Part shown: piece after piece, positions 1 through 6,967 of the stretch
How positions within the stretch are numbered: position 1 is the first letter of the stretch
How the letters are laid out: each line of letters opens with the position of its first letter
IMG/VR virus record: IMGVR_UViG_3300020468_000009
Coordinates: 1-52,898 of that record
Length of the DNA: 52,898 nt
Source: a virus
Strand: one strand, 5' to 3'
The notes under the pieces: model-generated
Told to the model about the DNA's origin: nothing
The model's database searches: none
What the model saw: the letters and a program-made list of their open reading frames with translations, nothing else
Made by a program: the position numbers and the translations under genes

Positions 1-945
1 TTCGATGTCATATAATTCTAAATCTCCACGTTCAACTTGTTCATCGGTTAATTCTACACCATATAAATCTAAATTTCTTTGACGCTCATTATCACGCTCA
101 ACAGTACCATCTTCTATTTCATATTCTTCATACTCAGATTCTGTACCATCATCCATGACTACAACAAATACTTCAGGTTCAGGAGGAGGTGGTGGTATAT
201 ATATCTCTGGCTCTGGTTCAGGTTCAGGAGGTGGAGGTAATGTTGTTGTAGTAGTTGTTGGCTGTATGTATTTAAAGGATATATCATCTACTAAAGTCCA
301 ATCATTTAGTGTCAAAGTAAACTTATCTATAAAAGTATCTAAAGTTGTTCTTATGTTATAAACAATAACTTCATACATTGTTTGAGCTGTTACAAATTGT
401 TGAGCATCAATATTATTTGTTTGAGTTGTTTCATCAGTATGTGTATAAGTTACTTCAGCTTGATTATTCAAAGCTCCAATAGTAAATCCAACTTCATAGA
501 TTTCTATTTCAAGTTCTTCTTCATCAACAGTTGTTGTTTCTGGTAAATCAAATTCATAAGACCCAGAATCTCCATGATGTTGTTGGTACTCAATGTTAAT
601 ACAATAGTCGGTGCAACCATATTGACCAGACCATGTATTGTTATAATCAATATTATTTTCTACTTCGTTACCTTGTATATCTAATTCATCTTGAGGAATA
701 ACCATATCAGTTGCCTGTTCATAAGTTTCAGGAACAGTTGTTGTTGTAGTTGTTGTAGTATCTGTAGATTCTTCTTCTACAGGAGGTGGTCCATCAAATG
801 TTTCTACCTCTTCTACTTCTCCCTCTGGGATAGTTGTTGTTGTTGTTGTCGTAGTTGTATTATCTTGTTCGTTAGCTAACGCTGATAGCGGTAGCAAACT
901 TAAAGATACTACTAACCACCATTGCAGCAGCCGTGTCCACAGCAT
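1..945 (-). CDS. Secreted Thr-rich surface protein, 5' part (haplotype 1, cut by contig edge)
   Basis: The frame is open for 315 codons from ATG at 945 to base 1, with no stop reached. It is a diverged allele of the complete 694-residue gene at 40044-42128. Both start with a signal-peptide-like segment (basic MLWTR, then a hydrophobic stretch ending in ALA), followed by two Thr-rich runs ending in IP or VP, a globular middle, a Pro/Glu linker and the start of the acidic region. The Thr/Pro linkers resemble those of actinobacterial exported proteins. Substitutions and indels relative to the other copy are frequent, unlike the identical genes just to the right. Function unknown; see the full-length copy. 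Confidence 0.85.
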   Translation of the reverse strand, partial: MLWTRLLQWWLVVSLSLLPLSALANEQDNTTTTTTTTTIPEGEVEEVETFDGPPPVEEESTDTTTTTTTTVPETYEQATDMVIPQDELDIQGNEVENNIDYNNTWSGQYGCTDYCINIEYQQHHGDSGSYEFDLPETTTVDEEELEIEIYEVGFTIGALNNQAEVTYTHTDETTQTNNIDAQQFVTAQTMYEVIVYNIRTTLDTFIDKFTLTLNDWTLVDDISFKYIQPTTTTTTLPPPPEPEPEPEIYIPPPPPEPEVFVVVMDDGTESEYEEYEIEDGTVERDNERQRNLDLYGVELTDEQVERGDLELYDIE

Positions 946-958
946 TCCATATAACCTC

Positions 959-1144
959 CTACATTAGAGCGTTGACCAACACCACCAATGCAGAACCTGC
1001 AACTAACCAACCGCTTAGTTCTTGTCTTGAAATTTTAGTGTTCACTTTTTCGTGCAGTGAATCTATTCTTTCATTTGTTTTTTCTTGTGTTTCTATAATT
1101 ATGTTTAAAAGTTCTTTGTTTGTATAGCCGTTTCCATTACTCAT
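959..1144 (-). CDS. Small coiled-coil plus C-terminal membrane-helix protein (XhlA-like)
   Basis: 61 residues. The N-terminal two thirds is hydrophilic and helical with heptad-like spacing (ETQEKTNERIDSLHEKVN). The last about 18 residues (GWLVAGSALVVLVNALM) form one membrane segment. This layout matches the haemolysin XhlA type found in phage lysis cassettes. I chose the ATG at 1144 because it overlaps the stop of the upstream 41-aa gene as ATGA; the in-frame start 15 bases upstream has no such coupling. It sits between a membrane microprotein and the secreted surface protein. A role in lysis or membrane targeting is inferred. Confidence 0.75.
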   Translation of the reverse strand: MSNGNGYTNKELLNIIIETQEKTNERIDSLHEKVNTKISRQELSGWLVAGSALVVLVNALM

Positions 1145-1266
1145 ACAATCCAATCCCAATCATCTTCTGTATAATTGTCTGGTATTTTTGGACTTGCAAA
1201 TCTATCTAGCCAAGCTAGAAACTTACTCATAAAATATCCAAAAAGGAAACCGACAATATAATCCAT
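1141..1266 (-). CDS. 41-aa membrane microprotein ending in DWDW
   Basis: A short gene starting at 1266. It has one N-terminal hydrophobic helix (MDYIVGFLFGYFMSKFLAWL) and an acidic tail ending in EDDWDWIV. The same frame is kept in the second copy (42324-42449) with about one third of residues changed but the hydrophobic pattern and DWDW tail preserved, which argues for real coding. Its stop overlaps the next start by 4 bases. It probably belongs to the lysis or membrane group; exact function unknown. Confidence 0.7.
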   Translation of the reverse strand: MDYIVGFLFGYFMSKFLAWLDRFASPKIPDNYTEDDWDWIV

Positions 1267-1273
1267 CAAGAGA

Positions 1274-1963
1274 TTATAGCATACGCTTCGGTCGTTTCCT
1301 TTTTATACTGTCAAATATCGTACGAATATTTCTATGAAAATTTATACTAGCAGTTGAGTAAGACATATATTTTAGAATATCCTCTGTTGGTTCTATTTCT
1401 TTTAAGTCTATAGGTTTATTAAAAAATATTGTGTTACATGGATTACCTTTTACTAAATTAATTGTTGCAGGTTTATTTATATCGTCCTGTACCCATGCAA
1501 GATTAATTGGTCTTAACCAAGCATAAGGATAGAAAGAACCTATAACAGCAGAACAATTAGTTTTGTCTACATTGTCTAATGGGTTCATTAAAGACATTTC
1601 TAAATCTTTATCATCAGTTACAAATATCATACTTATTGTTTGTTGCAGTACAGCTCTTCCATCATCAGTAGCTCTAACAGATAACATATCACCCATCAAT
1701 GTGTGCATATCATCAGATGTACTATGAACTTTTTCATCTAACATATAGTTGTAATATGGTCCTTCTTTATTTATACCAAATTCTATTTGTACACTTAATA
1801 TTCCAGGCAAAGTAAAAAGTCTATTATTTAATCCACCAATAGATGGACAACCATAAACATTGTTATTTATTTTCTTTAACTCTTGTTGTAATGAGGGATG
1901 CATAAAATCGTTAGGTATATAAAAATATCCTGCTTTAGTTTTTTTTAATTTAGGATACACCAT
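1274..1963 (-). CDS. Conserved phage protein of unknown function, divergent fourth paralog
   Basis: 229 residues. It follows three related genes upstream and starts directly at their stop (1-base overlap at 1963). It is more diverged than the other three but keeps the same closing pattern: a Tyr/Trp-rich stretch, then KGNPCNTIFFNKP, which corresponds to the GTPLCYIVPYKRE-type segment of its neighbours. The C-terminus is very basic (KRKRPKRML). No signal peptide or membrane helix. The two copies differ by two residues near the C-terminus (DS versus EG). Position at the end of the fibre genes suggests a tail or particle-associated role; this is not shown by sequence. Confidence 0.75.
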   Translation of the reverse strand: MVYPKLKKTKAGYFYIPNDFMHPSLQQELKKINNNVYGCPSIGGLNNRLFTLPGILSVQIEFGINKEGPYYNYMLDEKVHSTSDDMHTLMGDMLSVRATDDGRAVLQQTISMIFVTDDKDLEMSLMNPLDNVDKTNCSAVIGSFYPYAWLRPINLAWVQDDINKPATINLVKGNPCNTIFFNKPIDLKEIEPTEDILKYMSYSTASINFHRNIRTIFDSIKRKRPKRML

Positions 1964-2682
1964 TACTTAAATCTTTTCTTAGACCAACTTGTATCACGAT
2001 AATGATTTTGCATAGTAGCATTAAAACCATTTTCAGCTAAAACATCTAGCTCACCATCTTGTAGATACTCTGTCTCCATAGACCAGGACTCTCTTTGAAA
2101 TGGTATTATCTGTGCTAAAGGTGTCCCTTTAGTTATAATGCCTGTAAAATCTTCTTTTAACCACATAGGAAAATGAAAGTTTAATACTTCTTTATCTGTA
2201 TCTACTATGGCAGGTATCATTCTAAGAGGTGTATCATGCCAACCAAAAGGTTGTGTAATTAAACAACTGTAACCTTTAGGTGTTTTAATTATTGTATTCC
2301 AAATGTAATTAACAACTTGACTATTGTATCCAGTAGGTGGTTCTATTATATTTGTACTTGTGTTGTGTATTGTAAATAACAGCTCATCACTATTCCACTG
2401 CAAATCAAATACATTGTCTTTGTTGTGTTGAACAATCATATCTTTACGTAGCTCTACAATATAACCTGCTTTCATAGTATCAATGAAAGGTAAACACTTT
2501 TTAAATGTCATGTTCTTTCCTTCATCTGTCATCATAAGTTTTTTATCAGGTGTTCCATCACTCATATAAACAGGTGACATAGAATACCAAGATGGCTTAT
2601 AGAGATAAGCAGGTTTAGGTGCAGGTTGTATTTTAGAATATCGTTTATTTATAGCTACAAATTTAATCTTTTTGTTTAGCAT
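1963..2682 (-). CDS. Conserved phage protein, paralog 3 (PAK..P.W family)
   Basis: 239 residues using ATG at 2682, preceded by AGGAAG at a 5-base distance. An in-frame start at 2727 exists but would lie deep in the previous gene and lacks a ribosome site. It shares with the two upstream genes an N-terminal QPAPK...PSWY segment, a central FxDTxxxGYIV segment and a C-terminal GTPLAQIIPFQRE segment. The repeated modules suggest one fold duplicated in tandem. Function unknown. Confidence 0.78.
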   Translation of the reverse strand: MLNKKIKFVAINKRYSKIQPAPKPAYLYKPSWYSMSPVYMSDGTPDKKLMMTDEGKNMTFKKCLPFIDTMKAGYIVELRKDMIVQHNKDNVFDLQWNSDELLFTIHNTSTNIIEPPTGYNSQVVNYIWNTIIKTPKGYSCLITQPFGWHDTPLRMIPAIVDTDKEVLNFHFPMWLKEDFTGIITKGTPLAQIIPFQRESWSMETEYLQDGELDVLAENGFNATMQNHYRDTSWSKKRFK

Positions 2683-3385
2683 TACGCTTCCTAAACAGTT
2701 TCCTATATCCATTTTTAAATGAACCAAGATTATTTACATAGCCTCTGGCGGAAAGTTCTTCATCCCATTCTTGTAAAACTAAATTATACTCTTCTCTTTT
2801 ATAAGGAACTATATAACATAATGGTGTGCCTTGTGCAATAAATACATCTTTTACACCATTCTTTAACATAATTTGTGGATTAATTAAATGATATTGGTCA
2901 GTGTGTATTATTCCATAAGCCACTTCCCAATCAGGATTGTTGTGCCATAACATTGGTATCTGCATTATTGAGTATCCATCAGGAGTAATACACTCCCAAG
3001 TGTTATCTAATTTAAAAACAAAATCAAAATTAGAATCTCCATAATCAAGAAATTGGTCACGACTATGTATTACTATTTCTATTCCAGGTATTCCTGTTTC
3101 AAATCTCCAGTCACCATTATCTTTGTTATACATTAATTGTAAATCACATGGTGCAGGTATTACATATCCAGTATTAAAAACATCTACAAAAGATGGGCAT
3201 AACTTTGCTGTTCTTGTTTCACTGTTAGGACCAGTATGTTTGTAAGGGTCTAATGGATTATGTTCTATATCTGCAGCAGCAGGTGTATTTTTCCATATCT
3301 CAGGTATAAAATTTTTAGCAGGTTGTACAGTTACTTCTGAATTAAGTAATCCTTTTATAGGTGTTTGAAACTTTACATCTATCAT
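2663..3385 (-). CDS. Conserved phage protein, paralog 2 (PAK..P.W family)
   Basis: 240 residues. Conserved blocks are PAKNFIPEIWKNTP at about residue 22, TAKLCPSFVDVF near 60, GYVIPAPCDL near 75, a Trp-rich GYSIMQIPMLWHNNPDWEVAYG near 145, and GTPLCYIVPYKRE near 195. It is closest to the neighbouring 230-residue gene. Its C-terminus (KNGYRKLFRKRN) is basic. Start overlaps the upstream stop by 4 bases, so the genes are translationally coupled. Function unknown. Confidence 0.8.
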   Translation of the reverse strand: MIDVKFQTPIKGLLNSEVTVQPAKNFIPEIWKNTPAAADIEHNPLDPYKHTGPNSETRTAKLCPSFVDVFNTGYVIPAPCDLQLMYNKDNGDWRFETGIPGIEIVIHSRDQFLDYGDSNFDFVFKLDNTWECITPDGYSIMQIPMLWHNNPDWEVAYGIIHTDQYHLINPQIMLKNGVKDVFIAQGTPLCYIVPYKREEYNLVLQEWDEELSARGYVNNLGSFKNGYRKLFRKRNAKQKD

Positions 3386-4074
3386 TTGTTAAATCTTCTA
3401 TAACCATTTTTAAATTTAGATAATGCTCTATGCATACTGCCTTCTATCTGTGGTTTATACTTATCATAGTTATTATCTATGACTAATTCATAATCTTCTC
3501 TTTTAAATGGAACATAATAACATAAAGGTTCACCTGCTTTAATAAGTATTTCTTTCTTGTTACTTGTATAGCAAATTTGTAAATTAACTTCATTTACTAC
3601 ATCTGCTTTTAGAACACCATAAGCTACATGCCAATCAGGATTGTATTCATAAAACAGTGGTAATTGTCTTACACTATAACCTTTAGGAACAATTATTCTG
3701 TAAGGATAATTTAATTTAAATATTTGTTTTATTACAGGGTTAGGTAAAAAATTATTAAGCTGTCCTTGTCCATGCATTGATATATCAAAGGCTTCATTAG
3801 ATGTTTTCCAAGCCCAATCATTTACACCATCACCATCAACACTTAACCATATATCACAAGGTGCAGGTAAAACAAACCCTTCTGTAAATATATCTAAGAA
3901 GTTAGGACATAACTTTGCTGTTCTAAAGTTAGGTATTTCTGTGTAATTTGTTTCATACTCTACATCTGAAGGCATATTTTTATACCATTCAGGGATATAA
4001 TTTTTTGCAGGTTGTGGTTGAAATTCTTTTATGTCTCTGTGTCCAATCACATCAGAAGTAAATATTATTTTCAT
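3382..4074 (-). CDS. Conserved phage protein, paralog 1 (PAK..P.W family)
   Basis: 230 residues, first of four related genes in a row. A strong ribosome site (AGGTGGAG) lies just upstream of the ATG. Conserved blocks are PAKNYIPEWYKNMP near residue 22, TAKLCPNFLDIF near 54, GFVLPAPCDIWL, NPDWHVAYGV near 148 and GEPLCYYVPFKRE near 188. The invariant Pro, Trp and Cys positions point to a compact beta-rich fold. From memory, similar proteins occur in marine phages, but I cannot name the family. A role in the tail tip or in host takeover remains open. Confidence 0.8.
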   Translation of the reverse strand: MKIIFTSDVIGHRDIKEFQPQPAKNYIPEWYKNMPSDVEYETNYTEIPNFRTAKLCPNFLDIFTEGFVLPAPCDIWLSVDGDGVNDWAWKTSNEAFDISMHGQGQLNNFLPNPVIKQIFKLNYPYRIIVPKGYSVRQLPLFYEYNPDWHVAYGVLKADVVNEVNLQICYTSNKKEILIKAGEPLCYYVPFKREDYELVIDNNYDKYKPQIEGSMHRALSKFKNGYRRFNK

Positions 4075-4090
4075 TCTCCACCTATGTTAG

Positions 4091-4588
4091 CTAATCGCCT
4101 AAATCTTGTCCTTGTAATGCATCTTCATCAGCTTGTGTCCATTGAACAAATTCCCAACCTGTTGTATTGTCTGCTTGATATGCTGTTTCATTCCATCTAT
4201 GTAGCCATATTTCATCAGCAGGTTTACTTGTAATATAATCAGGTTGTGCTGCTGCATCATTTGGGTCTATGTCTGCTAATGGATGAGGTAATGGAGCTAC
4301 ATATTCGTTCTTTGTATCATCCCAAGTCCAACTATCAAATGGTTTTGGTTCTTGAAATTTATCAAGAGAGCTATCATAAGTTCCACCAATGTGTGCAAAG
4401 TTACCTCTTATATTGCTGTTATAAGATGTTTGAACCCATGTGCCTTCTAGTTTTAAAACATTAGCTATATAGTCTAAACCAAGTTGTTCTGTATCTGTAC
4501 CTGTAGATTCAGGGTCTGTAATATCATTTGAAATAACAATAACTTGTTCTACTGTATTGTCATCTGCTATTTTTGCAAAGTGTGCCAT
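4091..4588 (-). CDS. Tail-fibre accessory protein (MAHFAK family)
   Basis: 165 residues. The pattern MAHFAKI.DDN.VEQVIVISN, then WVQTSYN..IRGNFA.IGGTYD, then PKPFDSWTWDD..YVAPLPHP is typical of small fibre-associated proteins of marine tailed phages. The C-terminal 50 residues (LHRWNETAYQADNTTGWEFVQW) are specific to this phage. The start codon overlaps the stop of the polyglycine gene (TAATG), so it is translated with it. A fibre-tip or chaperone role is inferred from context. Confidence 0.8.
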   Translation of the reverse strand: MAHFAKIADDNTVEQVIVISNDITDPESTGTDTEQLGLDYIANVLKLEGTWVQTSYNSNIRGNFAHIGGTYDSSLDKFQEPKPFDSWTWDDTKNEYVAPLPHPLADIDPNDAAAQPDYITSKPADEIWLHRWNETAYQADNTTGWEFVQWTQADEDALQGQDLGD

Positions 4589-5484
4589 TAGAAAGTAATA
4601 CTTCCTGTCCCATTAAATTGATATATATTATTGCTACCACTTGTTGATGTTATTGGAGAACCAGTAGTTGCTGCTGCTGTAGCTGTAGTGCTTAGGATAA
4701 TTGTTCCTGAACCTCCGCCACCACCGTTAAAAGTTTGTCCATGGTTTCCGTGACCTCCGCCACCTCCGCCACCGCCAAGGTTTCCAGAGCCGCCTCCACC
4801 GCCGCCGCCTTTACCGCCGCCGCCGCCTCCACCAGAGCCACCGCCACCGCCGTGTTGTTCTCCTCCTGCATAGATACGATAGTAAGCACCGCCACCACCG
4901 CCTCCAGCACGAGTTACAGCAGAACCAGTAATTGATGATGAAGCACCTGAGCCACCTGCTCCTCTGTTTTGACCAGAAGCATTGCCACCTGTTGCCCCTG
5001 CTCCACCACCACCAGAGTTACCTCCGCTATTTCCTTCAGCAGGAGAGTAACCTCCAGAGTTTCCTGCTTTGCTTGTGCCACCGCCTGAACCTCCTGTAGC
5101 ATTAGAACCGCCACCACCTGTAGCGTTAATTAAAATATTTCCTGAAGTTGTTTCTGCAATTCGTGAAAACCCACCATTAGCACCAGTTGTTCCGTGACCT
5201 GCACCTGAACCACCACTGCCACCTGCACCAATTGTCATTGTGTATTCAACACCTTGTATAAAACCTACTGTCCCTGTTCGGTATCCACCTCCACCACCGC
5301 CACTAGCAGTAGAGCCTCCTCCTCCACCACCGCCACCTAAGACAAGAAAATCAACTGAAACTTTACCACCCCAGTTGTTATCTTCTGTTAGGTTAGTGAT
5401 GTCATCTAATCCGAACACACCTTGAAGTGCAGCAGTATCATCTGCTACATTTCCTATAAATCCATATTTTTTTCTTTCTACCAT
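4588..5484 (-). CDS. Glycine-rich tail adhesin
   Basis: 298 residues. After a 45-residue N-terminal head (VERKKYGFIGN...), the protein turns into a glycine-rich domain introduced by VDFLVLGGGGGG. It contains at least ten runs of 5-8 glycines separated by short Ser/Asn/Ala segments, and ends in a Thr/Ser-rich, TG.ITF-type strand. Such domains form polyglycine-II sandwiches in phage adhesins that contact the receptor. The gly-coding DNA is locally GC-rich in an AT-rich genome. Ribosome site AAGGAG lies about 12 bases upstream, a long spacing over a T9 run. Confidence 0.85.
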   Translation of the reverse strand: MVERKKYGFIGNVADDTAALQGVFGLDDITNLTEDNNWGGKVSVDFLVLGGGGGGGGSTASGGGGGGYRTGTVGFIQGVEYTMTIGAGGSGGSGAGHGTTGANGGFSRIAETTSGNILINATGGGGSNATGGSGGGTSKAGNSGGYSPAEGNSGGNSGGGGAGATGGNASGQNRGAGGSGASSSITGSAVTRAGGGGGGAYYRIYAGGEQHGGGGGSGGGGGGGKGGGGGGGSGNLGGGGGGGGHGNHGQTFNGGGGGSGTIILSTTATAAATTGSPITSTSGSNNIYQFNGTGSITF

Positions 5485-5503
5485 TTAAAAAAAAACTCCT
5501 TGT

Positions 5504-5830
5504 TTAGACGTCTATTTCAAGAACGCTGAGTGTCATTTCTAAATCTGATGCTGCACCTGCCCAGGACCTAAGTTCATCAGCAGCTTCTAGTACTAGCTTT
5601 CCTCCAATAGGATTTATTGCAGTCTTTGCTGGTACTGATAATGCTGAAACTAGAGCTGAGACAACTGAACCATCATTCATGTCAACGTTTAAATCTGCAG
5701 CATTTGTACCGTCTACGTTAGCAACTTGACAATGAATAACCACTGCGATTTTGCTAGCTGGACAGGTATAAACTACTGCATCTGCACTATTACCTAGTGC
5801 TGTGTTAACTGTTTGAAACGCTTCTGCCAT
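5504..5830 (-). CDS. Small virion/tail protein, beta-rich
   Basis: 108 residues with GGAGA upstream. It lacks charged helices and consists of alternating hydrophobic strands (VVYTCPASKIAVVIHCQVANVDG..., GGKLVLEAADELRSWA, LEMTLSVLEIDV). This resembles small phage proteins that coat tails or fibres. Two Cys are present. It sits between the fibre genes. Specific role not determined. Confidence 0.7.
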   Translation of the reverse strand: MAEAFQTVNTALGNSADAVVYTCPASKIAVVIHCQVANVDGTNAADLNVDMNDGSVVSALVSALSVPAKTAINPIGGKLVLEAADELRSWAGAASDLEMTLSVLEIDV

Positions 5831-5856
5831 AATTTATCTCCAATATAATTAATTAA

Positions 5857-6063
5857 TTAACTATCTCCCAATACTATAGCACGACTTTGTGTCGCAGTCA
5901 CGCTTGTTACCGAAAGACTTTCGTAAGTTAATCTGAGGGCTAGGGATATACCTGCTCCTCCTGCTTCATTTAAAGTTAAATCTAAATCTTCATCTAACTT
6001 TGTATTTCCTTTAGCCTCTAAGACTAAATCGCCACCTTCTTTAAGCATCATGAGCATACTCAT
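5857..6063 (-). CDS. Small protein of the fibre cluster
   Basis: 68 residues. AGGAGG stands 5 bases before the ATG at 6063. Sequence begins MSMLMMLKEGGDLVLEAKG and ends with a Ser/Thr-rich strand (SLSVTSVTATQSRAIVLGDS). No recognisable domain. It fits between two tail genes with gaps of only 1 and 26 bases, so it is probably a minor structural component. Confidence 0.65.
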   Translation of the reverse strand: MSMLMMLKEGGDLVLEAKGNTKLDEDLDLTLNEAGGAGISLALRLTYESLSVTSVTATQSRAIVLGDS

Positions 6064-6064
6064 A

Positions 6065-6967
6065 TTATCCTCCTAACGCCAAGACCATACCTAATGTTGT
6101 ACCTGCACCTGGGTACAATGTAATCTCACCTTGTCCACCCATTCCTGAGTGTCCACCTGTAGAGCAGTAGTAATATAATTTAGAAGTTGCTCCTGCTATA
6201 CCTAAAGTTTCAGGTGTAATTTCTATTTGATGATAAGCATTAGCACTTCCAGGACTACCACTTGATGTTACATTAGTTGTAAACTCTGAACCTCCACCAT
6301 GAGTACCATCTCTTGTTACAGAAAATTTAAAGTTATGTCCTGATAAAGATGAGTCTGCTAAATCAAATTTGTATTTAAAACCTAATTGAAGTATAAAATT
6401 AGCTGACCTTGTACCTGCACCTGAATCAGTACCTGATAAAAAGTAAAATACATTTTGACTACCTGAGCCATCATCTGCTACTTTTACTGTAATAACAATT
6501 GTCTGTGATGCAGTACCTGCGGTGATACCATCTATCTGTGCTTGAATATTAGAACTTGCATTATCTAGATATTGAAACTCTGTATTACTTATGCTTCCAT
6601 CACCAATAATTGTTGCAGCTATTGCTGAAGGACCAGCATCAATTCTGTCGTGAATATCTTCAAACATTTCTTTTACAACTGCCATACGAACTACAGTTCC
6701 ATCTGCATGTGTAGGGTCAGAAGTATGTCTAGTTTCTACATCTCTAGTAATTGCAGATAAAGTTGTACCTGATGCACCAGTTACTAATATAACTTCTCTG
6801 TTTGATGCACTGTCAGGGTCTAATACTAAATAATATGGTGCTGCTATGTTTGATGTTCCATTTGATGTAGGTGCAGCAGTCAAAGTTGCTGATGAGCTAC
6901 CTGATGCTAATACACCATTTAATGTTGTTTCAAAAAAGTTTGCAAATTTTACTTCTTGTGCAGTCAC
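6065..6967 (-). CDS. Tail fibre protein with cupredoxin-like C-terminal domain
   Basis: 300 residues. It uses a GTG start at 6967 with GGAG just upstream, touching the stop of the previous gene. Residues 1-110 (KFANFFETTLNGVL..., ending EMFEDIHDRID) look like the tail-attachment part of a phage fibre. A short helical neck follows. Residues about 155-285 resemble a domain common in marine phage fibres: KYKFDLADSSLSGHNFKFS, then a GTPG-like turn and YYYC....H..MGG. His211, Cys268, His273 and Met276 are placed like the ligands of type-1 copper proteins. Metal binding is inferred only. Confidence 0.8.
   Translation of the reverse strand: MTAQEVKFANFFETTLNGVLASGSSSATLTAAPTSNGTSNIAAPYYLVLDPDSASNREVILVTGASGTTLSAITRDVETRHTSDPTHADGTVVRMAVVKEMFEDIHDRIDAGPSAIAATIIGDGSISNTEFQYLDNASSNIQAQIDGITAGTASQTIVITVKVADDGSGSQNVFYFLSGTDSGAGTRSANFILQLGFKYKFDLADSSLSGHNFKFSVTRDGTHGGGSEFTTNVTSSGSPGSANAYHQIEITPETLGIAGATSKLYYYCSTGGHSGMGGQGEITLYPGAGTTLGMVLALGG

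Noticed and set aside
691-879. Cys-rich ORF
   Set aside because: Antisense to the Thr codons (ACN) of the surface protein; no conservation in the frame.
4692-5425. Ala/Val- and Pro-rich ORFs opposite to or inside the glycine-rich gene
   Set aside because: They are out-of-frame shadows of GGN codons in the adhesin gene.
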